Shown: positions 46,382 to 55,881 of the stretch, in pieces
Position numbering within the stretch: position 1 is the first letter of the stretch
Layout: the number at the start of each line of letters is the position of its first letter
Assembly: GCA_000996275.1 (NCBI GenBank)
Contig: LCEG01000003.1
Span: 62,001 to 126,000, forward strand
DNA: 64,000 nt
Source of the DNA: a candidate division TM6 bacterium GW2011_GWE2_42_60
GTDB taxonomy: Bacteria; Babelota; Babeliae; Babelales; Babelaceae
Direction of reading: 5' to 3'
Position numbers and translations under genes: made by a program
Notes under the pieces: generated by a model
What the model was told of the DNA's origin: nothing
Databases searched by the model: none
Seen by the model: the letters and a program-made list of their open reading frames with translations, nothing else

Positions 46382-47065
46382 TCATACCGACTTGCGCTGT
46401 TTTTTTAAGAAAATTGGAAACAGTGTAAGAAGTGCCAACCCCAACAAGAGCGCCACAATCTTAAAGGTTACCAATTCACCCAATGATGCAACATTGCGGA
46501 ATTCACGCCCAGAAAACACCAGCAGTAACGTTACCGGCATCATACCAAGAAACGTCGTCCAACAAAATGTTTTCAACGGAATATTCGTCAACCCCGCAAG
46601 CACATTCACCAATACAAACGGCACAGCCGGTATAAACCGCACTGCTAAAAGAAAATGTGTCCCATACACATCAACATTTTTATTAAATTCTTTAAATTTT
46701 TCGGCATAGGTCTTCTGCAAATGACGTCCAACAAAATATCGAGTCATCAAAAAAGAGAGTGTTGCCCCACAAGATGCCGCAACCGTCGTCACACAAAAAG
46801 CAATTAACGGCCCATAAAAATAACCCGCGCCAATAGTCATAAGCGACGCAATCGGCAATGCAAGTACATTGTCCACTATATAAATAAGAAAAAAGCACAC
46901 AAGCGAAAGCGCATAATGATACTCAATAAAATAAGTCAGGCGCCCATTCAAAAGTTTTAACTGTACAATAATATCCCCCAAAAAGAAGGATGATATAAGA
47001 GCGGCAATACCAAGAAAAGAGAGAAAAATTATAAGGCGCAGGTGTACCGAGGAAAGTTTTTTCAT
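46382..47065 (-). CDS. TVP38/TMEM64 (DedA-superfamily) membrane protein
   Basis: This 227-residue polytopic protein has five or six hydrophobic segments. The signature includes GAGYFYGPLIAFCVTTVAASCGATLSFLMTRY-like spacing (a Gly-rich re-entrant stretch followed by an Arg-Tyr) and FIPAVPFVLVNVLAGLT. These families are linked to lipid flipping or transport. The ATG at 47065 is preferred, because GAGG precedes it and MKKLSS begins a normal N-terminus. Confidence 0.83.
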   Translation of the reverse strand: MKKLSSVHLRLIIFLSFLGIAALISSFFLGDIIVQLKLLNGRLTYFIEYHYALSLVCFFLIYIVDNVLALPIASLMTIGAGYFYGPLIAFCVTTVAASCGATLSFLMTRYFVGRHLQKTYAEKFKEFNKNVDVYGTHFLLAVRFIPAVPFVLVNVLAGLTNIPLKTFCWTTFLGMMPVTLLLVFSGREFRNVASLGELVTFKIVALLLGLALLTLFPIFLKKQRKSV

Positions 47066-47146
47066 TAAATACCTCAAAACCATTTATTACACATCTAGAG
47101 ATAGTATAGTATGAGAGAAGACAAAGTACTATAGGGGAGGAATACC

Positions 47147-47974
47147 ATGCAAAAAAGCCTTTATTTTTGCCTGTTTTTTAGTTTTTTTATATCCACATCG
47201 TCAGCACCATTTTTTGGGAAAAACCCGCCTGAGGGTAAAAACTATACGAATAGCAATCAAGTAGTAACCAATGTGACCATTAACACGTCAGTTGCCGCTA
47301 CCTTTGTAAATGAAATAGTGAATACCTTTTGGATAAAACTAACCGAATATGCTCAAGAAGCCCGAGAAATGCTTTCGAATCTCTATGAATATGCTTCGAA
47401 TGCTCCAAAAAGTATTTTTTGGCGACATAAATGGAAATTTGCCTTCGGCGCAACCGCTGGCAGCTATTCAACACTCGTTGGCACTATTTTTTATTTAAGA
47501 AAAGAATTACAACAGTCAACTCATTGGTACTTCTGGAAGCATAACCTTTCAATGGAGGAGCTCTTTTCCATCCCTCAAGAAGATCTCAGCAAAGAACTTA
47601 TTTTTGAAATACAACGGCGCTACTGCAATCCAAATAAGCCTACCGATGTCTTTACGCCATTTGCACTCTTTATAAACGATATTGAATTTGAGAAAAAAGC
47701 GCTCATGACCTATCGTAAAATAGGGGATACACTCCAAAAGATCTCGGTTGCAGATTACGCTTTTTATGATAAAGATCTTAAAGAACAGTGCGAAAAATGG
47801 CTCGAACGAACCGTTTTCTTCAAATCAGTCTTCCTCCATTGGCTTGCAAACTACAAGATCGATCAATACCTTTCAAAGGAACAGCGCTGCTTGAGGTTTA
47901 TTAGCCCCCTTACCTCACAAGAGGCTGATAAGTTAGACGCGTTTCTCTATCGTCCACAGTATTATTACGCTTAA
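47147..47974 (+). CDS. Exported/membrane hypothetical protein
   Basis: This 275-residue protein has a signal peptide (1-20, ending Ser-Ser-Ala). A second hydrophobic segment lies at about 100-118, after the basic stretch WRHKWKFAFG. The C-terminal half is helical and rich in Lys, Glu, Phe and Tyr. GGGGAGG precedes the ATG. No family was recognised. Confidence 0.7.
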   Translation: MQKSLYFCLFFSFFISTSSAPFFGKNPPEGKNYTNSNQVVTNVTINTSVAATFVNEIVNTFWIKLTEYAQEAREMLSNLYEYASNAPKSIFWRHKWKFAFGATAGSYSTLVGTIFYLRKELQQSTHWYFWKHNLSMEELFSIPQEDLSKELIFEIQRRYCNPNKPTDVFTPFALFINDIEFEKKALMTYRKIGDTLQKISVADYAFYDKDLKEQCEKWLERTVFFKSVFLHWLANYKIDQYLSKEQRCLRFISPLTSQEADKLDAFLYRPQYYYA

Positions 47975-47998
47975 CAATCTTGCCTACGGCAGGATTTT

Positions 47999-49525
47999 CT
48001 ACGACGGAATTGTCACCTTTGAAAGATAGTATTTGACGTCGTCATCGGCAAAGCGCACACCAACACCAAAGAACGCGTTCTTGTTATACCGACTGACAAA
48101 GTCATCAGCACCAAACACAACGTACAGAGTATTTGCAAAGAAGACTTTATTAAGCCATTTGAGATGCATACGGTCATCTTGGATTCTGTTTCTGCCCCCA
48201 AAGTCGAATGCTTCAAGAGAAGTAACCCAACGAACAGCATCAGATTCAAGCGGAATATCAATATCCATACCAACACCAAAGGTACTGTCAAAAAGACCAC
48301 CTCTAAAGGCAAAGGCTTCATACGTTTTACCCATTTGGAGATTATAAAGATTTCTGTCCATTTTGCGCTTTTCGGTGAACTTATACGGTGCATATCTAAA
48401 GCGCTGTCCAGGATTAAGGCCGGCTCCGTCGGGATCAATCGTTTTTTGATTAAGAATACAGCCACACCCATCATGCCATGTGCGATATTTTTGCTGCCGC
48501 GCAATTGTTCCGCTGTACGACCCCACAAGACCCAACATGTAGAAGTAGTCTTCACTTGGATGAACACGAACGTTAAAGTACCCTTTAGCGTTTTCAATAT
48601 TAAGATGTTCACCAAGCCCGTACATAGTCTCACCATGCACGTCAAATACAATGCCCAATTGATCGATCTTATTAAAGTAATTCTTCGCTCCATCAACAGC
48701 AATTTTGATATCGCGTCCCATCTCTTCGTCGCTCATCAATTTACCAAGAACGCCTTCACCCTTACTCAACTTCTTCATGACGTCAGAGATTGGGCCCGCT
48801 GTTTGATCAAATGTATTGACAGCACGGTTAATACCATCTCGCAACTCACGCGTGGTTTGAGGGAGTTCAGTCTTAAGATCCGCCACAAGCGAACGTGCAT
48901 CTGTTAATATCGAATCCAATGAATATTGGTTGCGATCAACAACACCTTCTAACGATTGTGCAAAAATAGAGACCCGATCAGCCGCACGCGTAAAACCATC
49001 GAGTGCATTCTGAAGCCGAACTGTTCCTTCATCTCCGCCAAAAGCTTTTTTGAGCGAACCAGAAACTTCTCCAATATCACGAGAAATTACCTGCAATTCA
49101 GACAATATCTGATCGACTGAAACAGGGTCATGGCTTGGCCGCATCAAAATACCACCCGGCGCAAGAACCGGCATTCGAACATCACCCGGATTAATTTCAA
49201 TAAACTTTGTCCCCAAAAGGCCATCTTGTCGAATCGAGCCAAACGCATCTACATGCAAAACGTGACTGTTAAAAATCATAATAACAGCCTTTACCTGCTG
49301 CCCATCATTTGCTAAGTCAACCGATTCAACCCAGCCAACTTTAACACCTGCAATTTGTACCTCAGCCTTTTTGCTAAGACCAGAAATATCATGAAAATAA
49401 ACGGTATACTGATTATAACGAGATCGGTCAAAACGCAATACACCAATCTGAAAACTCATATAGAGAAATATGCCGATGGCGACGAGAATGAACAATCCAA
49501 CTGAGGTTTCTGTTTTAATACGCAA
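47999..49525 (-). CDS. MCE/MlaD-family protein with barrel-like C-terminus
   Basis: This 508-residue protein has an N-terminal membrane anchor (about 8-25) and an MCE domain (about 35-120: VYFHDISGLSKKAEVQIAGVKVG ... TKFIEINPG segments). A helical region (about 150-280) is followed by a C-terminal ~200 residues with alternating aromatic strands. MCE proteins carry lipids between membranes. The C-terminal part resembles an outer-membrane barrel. The TTG start at 49525 has AAGGGA upstream. It is the last gene of the pseudopilin operon. Confidence 0.82.
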   Translation of the reverse strand: MRIKTETSVGLFILVAIGIFLYMSFQIGVLRFDRSRYNQYTVYFHDISGLSKKAEVQIAGVKVGWVESVDLANDGQQVKAVIMIFNSHVLHVDAFGSIRQDGLLGTKFIEINPGDVRMPVLAPGGILMRPSHDPVSVDQILSELQVISRDIGEVSGSLKKAFGGDEGTVRLQNALDGFTRAADRVSIFAQSLEGVVDRNQYSLDSILTDARSLVADLKTELPQTTRELRDGINRAVNTFDQTAGPISDVMKKLSKGEGVLGKLMSDEEMGRDIKIAVDGAKNYFNKIDQLGIVFDVHGETMYGLGEHLNIENAKGYFNVRVHPSEDYFYMLGLVGSYSGTIARQQKYRTWHDGCGCILNQKTIDPDGAGLNPGQRFRYAPYKFTEKRKMDRNLYNLQMGKTYEAFAFRGGLFDSTFGVGMDIDIPLESDAVRWVTSLEAFDFGGRNRIQDDRMHLKWLNKVFFANTLYVVFGADDFVSRYNKNAFFGVGVRFADDDVKYYLSKVTIPS

Positions 49526-49545
49526 CGTCGTCCCTTTACTAACTG

Positions 49546-50583
49546 CTAAATCCAGTACAACCTTCTAATCACATAAAAAGCACGATTATCTTTGCCTAAG
49601 CGTCTTTGCAAAAGAGCGCAAACACCCTGACTCTGCTCTCCGAATTTTCCATAACATACCACAGAAAATGTTCGAGCTCCACCTGTCGCTCCAAAAAGTG
49701 TCATAAGTTGTGGATCTAATTGAGCGAATTTTTTCCCATAAATTGGTGCTAAAAGGGTATCCCAACTCGCAGGCCAATTCATCTTTGACTGAACTTTTTC
49801 AACAAGACCCTTTACTATTTTCGCACGCTCTTCTTTGTTTTGAGGGAACGGCTTAAATCCAAAAAGCTGCTGGAGCCCTTTTGAAATATAAAGTGGATTA
49901 ACCTGCCAAATCTCTTCTGAATAAAGTGTAAAAATATCACCCAGGCAAACAGATTTTGTTTTTTGCACATCCCCTAACCGCGGGAAAAGGGTATACTCAA
50001 CTGTCCCTTCTGCAAATGAAGGCGTTACCAAAAGCTCACTGAGATCATCAAGGCGTATCTTCCGCTTTTTTAAAGCCTTTTCAAGCTCCTCAATCAAAGG
50101 AAGAGCCAGCTGTTTTGAAGCTAACTTTGTCACCATAAGACTAAACGCTTTATGCTCTGGCGAATTAAAAACGTAGTTTTTTTTAGTTGCATCAAAAAAA
50201 CGATTGATATTAATCTTTCCATCTTCACAACTCAAAAAAAATTGTACGGTACCATCAACACCATCAGTTTTTTGAGAAAAGCGAAGCTCACTCCACTCAT
50301 TTAAGTTTGTCAAAAGCCACTCGAATTGCTCTTTCCGTATCTTTTCATCTTGTGTTGTTTCAAGCACTTCTAACCTGCTTTTGATAAGCTCAAGGCCCCC
50401 TAACGCAAGCATTTTTGCCTGTTCTCGCTCTTCAAAGAAAGTCGTCTGTTGCTCGCCCGCAAAAAGCCTATTTAAAAGATACGTCGTTATTAAAATCGTT
50501 GCTGACATAATAAAAAAGGTTAAAACTAAAATAAAACCCGATGTCCGCACTTTATCGTCACTTCTTTTTAGAAAACTTACCAT
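49546..50583 (-). CDS. gspK: GspK-like minor pseudopilin
   Basis: This 345-residue protein has an N-terminal hydrophobic segment (about 17-35, after SGFILVL). The body carries a KININRFF-type motif found in GspK (usual KINLN). Helical regions in the middle fit the GspK alpha domain. The ATG at 50583 follows GAGAGG and comes just after the upstream stop. The role is tip of a type II pseudopilus, inferred from order and pattern. Confidence 0.78.
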   Translation of the reverse strand: MVSFLKRSDDKVRTSGFILVLTFFIMSATILITTYLLNRLFAGEQQTTFFEEREQAKMLALGGLELIKSRLEVLETTQDEKIRKEQFEWLLTNLNEWSELRFSQKTDGVDGTVQFFLSCEDGKININRFFDATKKNYVFNSPEHKAFSLMVTKLASKQLALPLIEELEKALKKRKIRLDDLSELLVTPSFAEGTVEYTLFPRLGDVQKTKSVCLGDIFTLYSEEIWQVNPLYISKGLQQLFGFKPFPQNKEERAKIVKGLVEKVQSKMNWPASWDTLLAPIYGKKFAQLDPQLMTLFGATGGARTFSVVCYGKFGEQSQGVCALLQRRLGKDNRAFYVIRRLYWI

Positions 50584-50584
50584 A

Positions 50585-51646
50585 TCATCGCCCTCTCCGT
50601 CGTTGCTGGCGACCACCCGAAGTCGTTAATCGTTCTGGCGCTGATTTTTTTGGTGGCTTTGGTTTCCCAGGACTGGTTGGCTTGTCTGATTTTTTAGTGG
50701 TATCAGCTTTGTCTTTTGCTAACGGTTTTTTCGCTTTTTTTTCTTGCTGCTTTTTCTCACGTTCTTTCTGCATGCGGTCTGCATGATGGGCAAACGTATA
50801 CAGTTTAAAAACAAACTTAAATTCACGCATCTGCTTGCCAGAACTATCGGCATATGCACCTTCAATACCAATATATGATGGAATAAGAACACCCATCTTC
50901 TTCTTCGCCTCATCAGGCGTCCACGAAAACTCTGAGGTAATTTTTGGCTTCTCCATTTTTGCCAATTTCCCTTCCTCAGCAATTACAGGTTGTCCTTGGT
51001 TCTGAGCTTTTACAGGTTTTTTTTCTTTTTCTGGGGTAACGAGCGTCACTTTAAACCGCTTGATCCGACGTAAAAGCGTATACTCAACAACAGCGTTCTC
51101 TTCAAATTTTTTAAGTGGCATGAGAATATCAGTCGTCTGTTGTCTCACTAATGCAAACGAATCTGGATACTCTTTGTCAGGAATCAAACGATAGACAACT
51201 AGAATTCGCTCAGGGTCTCTCTGCTTAAAACGCGGCAGATGGTTAGTCGTAATAAAACTCAAAAGCATAAACTGATTATTTTTTGATTCACAAAAAAAGG
51301 CGATTGGCCGAACCTCAGGTGCCTCTTTTTCTTCAATAGCCTCAGGAGCCGGTGATTGTTTAATCTTTTTCCCCTGCGCATCAATAGTCTGAGGCGCTTC
51401 ACGCTTTTTCATAGGCTCATACAAAATTTCTGGCACATAAATACCGGTTATATCGCGCTCTAATTGATCAAAAACTGTTGGTATGGTTGTCACATATTCA
51501 AGTGAAGCACCAATTGTCTTTGATGTTTTTGTTATCTGTCCAAAAAACTGAAATAAAAAAACTGAGAGCATTGATGAGATAAAAAGCCCAAGCGTAATTT
51601 CAACAAACGAAATACCGGGAACAAAGAGAAATCTTTTAGTAATCAC
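50585..51646 (-). CDS. gspJ: GspJ-like minor pseudopilin with Lys/Pro-rich tail
   Basis: This 353-residue protein has a prepilin-type start (Gly-Ile-Ser-Phe-Val-Glu followed by a hydrophobic helix). The globular part follows, then a ~65-residue Lys/Pro/Arg-rich tail (about 290-353) that is unusual for the family. The start overlaps the gspI stop by ATGA. It belongs to the pseudopilin operon. Confidence 0.77.
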   Translation of the reverse strand: MITKRFLFVPGISFVEITLGLFISSMLSVFLFQFFGQITKTSKTIGASLEYVTTIPTVFDQLERDITGIYVPEILYEPMKKREAPQTIDAQGKKIKQSPAPEAIEEKEAPEVRPIAFFCESKNNQFMLLSFITTNHLPRFKQRDPERILVVYRLIPDKEYPDSFALVRQQTTDILMPLKKFEENAVVEYTLLRRIKRFKVTLVTPEKEKKPVKAQNQGQPVIAEEGKLAKMEKPKITSEFSWTPDEAKKKMGVLIPSYIGIEGAYADSSGKQMREFKFVFKLYTFAHHADRMQKEREKKQQEKKAKKPLAKDKADTTKKSDKPTSPGKPKPPKKSAPERLTTSGGRQQRRRGR

Positions 51647-52179
51647 GAATGAGTCTTTCCAGAAGATGTTCCTGTTGTTTTTACACCTGACGATTTTGCA
51701 CCCGTTTGATTCTTTGTTTGAGATGCATTCTTTTCTGCAGACGGAGCAGCCTTACTTTCTGGCGGTGGCGGCACTGCAATAAAGGTCGTCATCTGAAAAA
51801 CCTGCCCCTGTAGTAGCTCGTCTGGTTTTGCATCTAAACGGACGATACGTGCAGACGTAAAACTTTTCCCAATAGACTGGTCTTTAAACTGAACAATTTC
51901 TGCCGTTCTTTTAAAAGGCGGCAACTCAGTTTCAGATTCAAATCGCAAGGGCTTTACTTCTTTTTTTTCAAAAACAAACTTGCCATCCCGCTCAAGTTCA
52001 ACAGGATAAGCCCGAAGTGCAAGTATCGCACAGACCGAAGTATAGGAGCGTGCAACTGATTTGAGCATAGAAAATTGCATAGAAATAATCGGCATCGCCA
52101 TCAGCGCAAAAAGGAGAAGAGCTCCCGCTATTTCAATCAGGGTGAAGCCTTGGGCACGTGTACAGCTCCGCCGTTTCAT
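51643..52179 (-). CDS. gspI: GspI-like minor pseudopilin
   Basis: This 178-residue protein has the prepilin peptidase site Gly-Phe-Thr-Leu-Ile-Glu at about 11-16 and a hydrophobic helix behind it. The tail is rich in Lys, Ser and Thr. It overlaps gspH by ATGA. The assignment is by length and order, since minor pseudopilins are poorly conserved. Confidence 0.75.
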   Translation of the reverse strand: MKRRSCTRAQGFTLIEIAGALLLFALMAMPIISMQFSMLKSVARSYTSVCAILALRAYPVELERDGKFVFEKKEVKPLRFESETELPPFKRTAEIVQFKDQSIGKSFTSARIVRLDAKPDELLQGQVFQMTTFIAVPPPPESKAAPSAEKNASQTKNQTGAKSSGVKTTGTSSGKTHS

Positions 52180-52733
52180 ACGGAACCTCCAAGAGCGTTT
52201 TCTGCAGCCTCAAAGCGCTTGAAAAACGGGTTTAGCCTAAAGGTTTGCATATGCGGTTTATCTTCGTCATCAAGCTGCAATTCAACCTCCTGCGGCACAC
52301 CTCGATTATCAACAAAAAACCAAAACTGATTTGTTTTATTGCCAGCCAATTCATCCTTCTTTTCAATCAAAGCGTGACGAAAAACAAGCGGTCCTGGCAA
52401 AATAAATGATGTTTTAAGCGAACGATACCGAACCGGTTCATAAGACTGCGTCAGCAGATCTTTTATAAATCCAGGCTTTTTGGCGCGCTCAAGCGAGACG
52501 CGCCCTTTTTCAATATCAATCATAATTCGTTGAAACGTATTGGTCTCAAGGGCATCAATCCATGCCGCTTGCACAACAATATTGAGATCATCAATAAAAG
52601 CTTGGCGACGATCAACCGGACGCTTGAGCATACTTGGTAAAAAGAACGCCGCAGCTAGTGCGATCATAAAAACACCAAAAACAACCTCAAGAAGGGTTAT
52701 CCCCTCAGACCGTCCAGCCACTAATCCATTCAT
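52176..52733 (-). CDS. gspH: GspH-like minor pseudopilin
   Basis: This 185-residue protein has a prepilin-type start (Ser-Glu-Gly-Ile-Thr-Leu-Leu-Glu) and a hydrophobic helix. The ATG at 52733 puts the cleavage site at about residue 11; the upstream Met at 52850 gives an untypical leader. The start overlaps the end of gspG by 29 bases. Confidence 0.75.
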   Translation of the reverse strand: MNGLVAGRSEGITLLEVVFGVFMIALAAAFFLPSMLKRPVDRRQAFIDDLNIVVQAAWIDALETNTFQRIMIDIEKGRVSLERAKKPGFIKDLLTQSYEPVRYRSLKTSFILPGPLVFRHALIEKKDELAGNKTNQFWFFVDNRGVPQEVELQLDDEDKPHMQTFRLNPFFKRFEAAENALGGSV

Positions 52734-53148
52734 CCTGTGGACTTCCTTCGCCTCCACGGCCCCATGAATACAGCTGATATGGTGGTTGTTGGCCTGGAGT
52801 TCTCTGATACATAATATCGTGATTCCATCCATCAATAAGAATACGGTCATCTTCTACATAAGGACCCGCCCAGCGTGCGCCAAGTTTCTGGTCAGATGGA
52901 CGCACCATGAGATCTTGCACACTCGCAGGATACTGCCCCGTATGCATTTTGAATTTTTCAACTTCCATTTTTACAAAACGAAGATTTGTTTCTGTTTTCG
53001 TTCGTCTCATCTGATTAAGATAGCTATTCAGTACTGGCAAGAGCATCGAAATAATCAAGCCAAAAATAGCAATACCTATCATAATTTCAACAAACGTTAT
53101 CCCCTGGGCCCGATCAGCCGGGCGGGAAAAGCGCCGATTTAGTATCAT
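52705..53148 (-). CDS. gspG: Type II secretion major pseudopilin GspG
   Basis: This 147-residue protein has the prepilin motif Gly16-Ile-Thr-Phe-Val-Glu21 followed by a hydrophobic helix. The C-terminal half shows the GspG pattern: TGQYPASVQDL, then WAGPYV, WNHDIMYQ and YQLYSWGRGGEG. GAAGGAG lies 6 bases before the ATG. Major pseudopilins form the piston of type II secretion. Confidence 0.93.
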   Translation of the reverse strand: MILNRRFSRPADRAQGITFVEIMIGIAIFGLIISMLLPVLNSYLNQMRRTKTETNLRFVKMEVEKFKMHTGQYPASVQDLMVRPSDQKLGARWAGPYVEDDRILIDGWNHDIMYQRTPGQQPPYQLYSWGRGGEGSPQDEWISGWTV

Positions 53149-53186
53149 AAAAAACTCCTTCGTTTAATAATCATCTGTACACACCA

Positions 53187-54407
53187 CTAGGTCATACCCG
53201 ACAAATTTTGACTCATACCGATAACAGGGCCCATGATCGCCATCACGATAAAACCAACAACGCCTGCCATCACTACCATCATAAACGGATTGAGCCGTGC
53301 AACAAGCCCATCACTCAACTCGCTCAACTCTCCCTCATATTGCTTTGCCACTTGCGTCAACATTACATCGAGTGAGCCACTCTGCTCACCAGTATTGATC
53401 AAATAAATAGCAAGCGGAGGAAAAAGTCCTGTCTTCTTCAAGTATTCTGCCACACGTCCTTGTTTAACAATAGACTCACGAGCCTGCTTAAGTTCATCGA
53501 CAAGAATACGATTATCAACAATGTTACAAACAATATCAAGAGACTCTGCAAGTCCAACACCTCCTTCAAGAAGCATGCCCAATGTTCGACTAAACTGAAC
53601 AATAGCATTTGTCCGAGCAAAATACTTTACGATAGGCGTACGCAATTTGAGTGAATCGAGCGTTCGAGCACCCGAGGGCGTTGTTTTCCAATAGGCAAAA
53701 GCACCATAAATACCAGCGCAGATCATAATCAAAAAAAGATAATGATTAAGTAAAAAGTCGGACGCCCCCACTAAAAAGCGAGTCGCTGCCGGTAGTTTTT
53801 GTCCCTGCCCTTCTAGCACTCCAGAAATTTGTGGCAAAACAAAAACCAGCAGCAAAATAACAATCCCCCCAATCAGACCTAACTGAATAAGAGGGCCTGT
53901 AAGCGCGCTGCTTACTTTGCTTTGTAATTCTTGTTGTCGCTCAAGATACTCGGTAAGTCGTTGAAGTACCAGTTCAAGACGTCCACTCGCCTCACCAGCA
54001 CGAATTAACTGTACATAAATTTTTTCAAAAATTTTTGGATAAGCAGCAAGACCATCAGCAAGCGAACGACCTTCATTGAGCCCATCACGCAATGCCACAA
54101 CAACTGCTTTTAATTTCCCTTCGCTCTGTTCACTCAAAAGTGACAAAGCATCTGCAAGCGGAACGCCTGCTTTTAATAAAACACTTAACTGTTTTGTAAA
54201 AAATATTTTATCTTTTACCGAAACAGATCCGCCAAAAAAATTCCATGAAAACTTTTGCTTGGATGCCTCAGTAACGAGGTTTATCGAAACAATAAAAAGA
54301 CCGCTCTTTGCAAGCTGATCTCGAGCACTTTTGCTCGAAGACGCATCAACTGTTCCCGAAATCTTCTTGCCATCTCTTGAAAATGCGTGGTAAACATATA
54401 AGGCCAT
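53187..54407 (-). CDS. gspF: Type II secretion inner-membrane protein GspF
   Basis: This 406-residue protein has two GspF/PilC-type domains, each a helical bundle with membrane segments. The segments VYHAFSRDGKKISGTVDA at the start and GVPLADALSLLSEQ, then GEQSGSLDVMLTQVAKQYEGEL in the second half, are typical. The ATG at 54407 gives the usual length; the upstream Met at 54467 overlaps the divergent promoter. Genes for the ATPase (GspE) and secretin (GspD) are not in the window. Confidence 0.92.
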   Translation of the reverse strand: MALYVYHAFSRDGKKISGTVDASSSKSARDQLAKSGLFIVSINLVTEASKQKFSWNFFGGSVSVKDKIFFTKQLSVLLKAGVPLADALSLLSEQSEGKLKAVVVALRDGLNEGRSLADGLAAYPKIFEKIYVQLIRAGEASGRLELVLQRLTEYLERQQELQSKVSSALTGPLIQLGLIGGIVILLLVFVLPQISGVLEGQGQKLPAATRFLVGASDFLLNHYLFLIMICAGIYGAFAYWKTTPSGARTLDSLKLRTPIVKYFARTNAIVQFSRTLGMLLEGGVGLAESLDIVCNIVDNRILVDELKQARESIVKQGRVAEYLKKTGLFPPLAIYLINTGEQSGSLDVMLTQVAKQYEGELSELSDGLVARLNPFMMVVMAGVVGFIVMAIMGPVIGMSQNLSGMT

Positions 54408-54499
54408 CGTTAATACTTTCGCGCGGAGACATACATCATTTTGTACCGCCTTTGTTGCACTGTACAAAAAAAATAATACACCTGTCTATAGGAGCTGCC

Positions 54500-55522
54500 A
54501 TGAAAGTGTATAAAACTTTTGTGTTCGCCATTCTTTTTGTAATCAGTTGTTGTTTGGCTGTAACGCCAATACAAACATCACCACCTAGTATAGCGCCAAA
54601 TACCAAAGTCGACAGCCTTACCAAAGTCAACTTCACTACAGTCCTTGCTGAAAAAACGGTCGAACAGATACTCAATGAGTTTTTACGGCCCGTAGAGTTT
54701 TCAAAAACAGGGCTTTCATTGTTTTTTAAGCACTGCTTCCAAGATCCTCTTTACACAGAACGCTTTCTCCCCGCCTGTTTTGTGCATTTAACCGACTTTC
54801 TCAAATATGGGGTCAGTAATAAAAAACCTCGCAGTTTTGCAACATCTGCACTCACCCTCTTTCAACAAAAACTCAGCGCCTGTGCATGGGTAAATCCTTA
54901 TGCACTGCTTTCGTTTCTTGATCAAACACCAGAATTGCTCGCACCCTATGCAACAAATGCTTCTGAAAACCAGATGGTGAAAGTTATTAAAAATCGACTT
55001 CAACAAGAACTTGCTAATCATTTCGATCTGCTTAAACGTGATCCAACGGTGTTTTTAGATCAAGCTGCGCATAAAATTTTAACCGATGTTGCCGAAATGA
55101 ATGAACTTCAGAATCGTCTTGCACAACTCCTTATACTTGCCATCAGCAAACTTGTTTGGAATCCAAAAGAGAAGCTTGATGTCTGGAACCTTATGACGGC
55201 GATTGGAACACGCCTCTCTATGCTTTATGATCTTGGACTCGTCTCGCGCGATGACCTTAATCTGCTTACCTGGACACTTATTAATCGGTTTAACTATTTT
55301 ATCGATTGTACAGGTTCACAACTATCAGAAGACTTTTATAAAAAAATTCAGGAAGAGGTCACTGCGGACAAATATCCGTTCATCACCCTTACTGAAAACG
55401 AGCCTGAACTCATGAGTAAAAAAGAGTTTATTCTTCAACATCTCGTGCTCAGAGGTTTAGGTAAATCGCAGGCATTCAGTATGGGCTTTCTGTCCGATCA
55501 ACTTATGAATCCAAACCACTAA
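54500..55522 (+). CDS. Exported hypothetical protein
   Basis: This 340-residue protein has a signal peptide (about 1-21) with two Cys (SCC), one of which could be lipidated. The mature part is helical with no recognised motif. TAGGAG lies 5 bases before the ATG at 54500. It is divergent from gspF; the ~90-bp gap must hold both promoters. Confidence 0.72.
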   Translation: MKVYKTFVFAILFVISCCLAVTPIQTSPPSIAPNTKVDSLTKVNFTTVLAEKTVEQILNEFLRPVEFSKTGLSLFFKHCFQDPLYTERFLPACFVHLTDFLKYGVSNKKPRSFATSALTLFQQKLSACAWVNPYALLSFLDQTPELLAPYATNASENQMVKVIKNRLQQELANHFDLLKRDPTVFLDQAAHKILTDVAEMNELQNRLAQLLILAISKLVWNPKEKLDVWNLMTAIGTRLSMLYDLGLVSRDDLNLLTWTLINRFNYFIDCTGSQLSEDFYKKIQEEVTADKYPFITLTENEPELMSKKEFILQHLVLRGLGKSQAFSMGFLSDQLMNPNH

Positions 55523-55527
55523 ACAAG

Positions 55528-55881
55528 TCAGCTTTTGTATAAATGAGAAATATCTAGAGGGTAAGAATGCCCATTGCGCTCGACTATCAAATTCTTAAAT
55601 CCTAGACCTTTTAAAATTTTAAAAAAACTCTGCATACTAAAATCTTTTTGAGCGCCAGAACGCATTGCCTGAACAATTGTAGGCGATACGCCCGCCAGTT
55701 TAGCAAGTTTTCTCACCGAAATATCATCCTGTTCCATTACAGCAAGAATGAGTTCAGAAACAACAAGATTTTTATATTCTTCATCAAATTCAAGTTTTTT
55801 CTTTGGACTCAATACGTCAACGAATTCCTCACACGTTGATGTCGCTCTTTGGACACTAATCGGTTTGTTTTTCTTAATCAT
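55528..55881 (-). CDS. XRE-type antitoxin (HigA-like)
   Basis: This 117-residue protein has a helix-turn-helix domain (about 55-95) with ISVRKLAKLAGVSPTIVQAMRSG. The ATG at 55881 has AAGGGA upstream and overlaps the last codons of the upstream toxin frame. The order toxin then antitoxin fits HigBA-type modules. Such antitoxins usually also repress their own promoter. Confidence 0.82.
   Translation of the reverse strand: MIKKNKPISVQRATSTCEEFVDVLSPKKKLEFDEEYKNLVVSELILAVMEQDDISVRKLAKLAGVSPTIVQAMRSGAQKDFSMQSFFKILKGLGFKNLIVERNGHSYPLDISHLYKS

Noticed and set aside
51643-53148. Type IV pilin genes rather than type II pseudopilins
   Set aside because: The order F-G-H-I-J-K and the GspG-like C-terminus fit type II secretion better, although a pilus-like system cannot be fully excluded.
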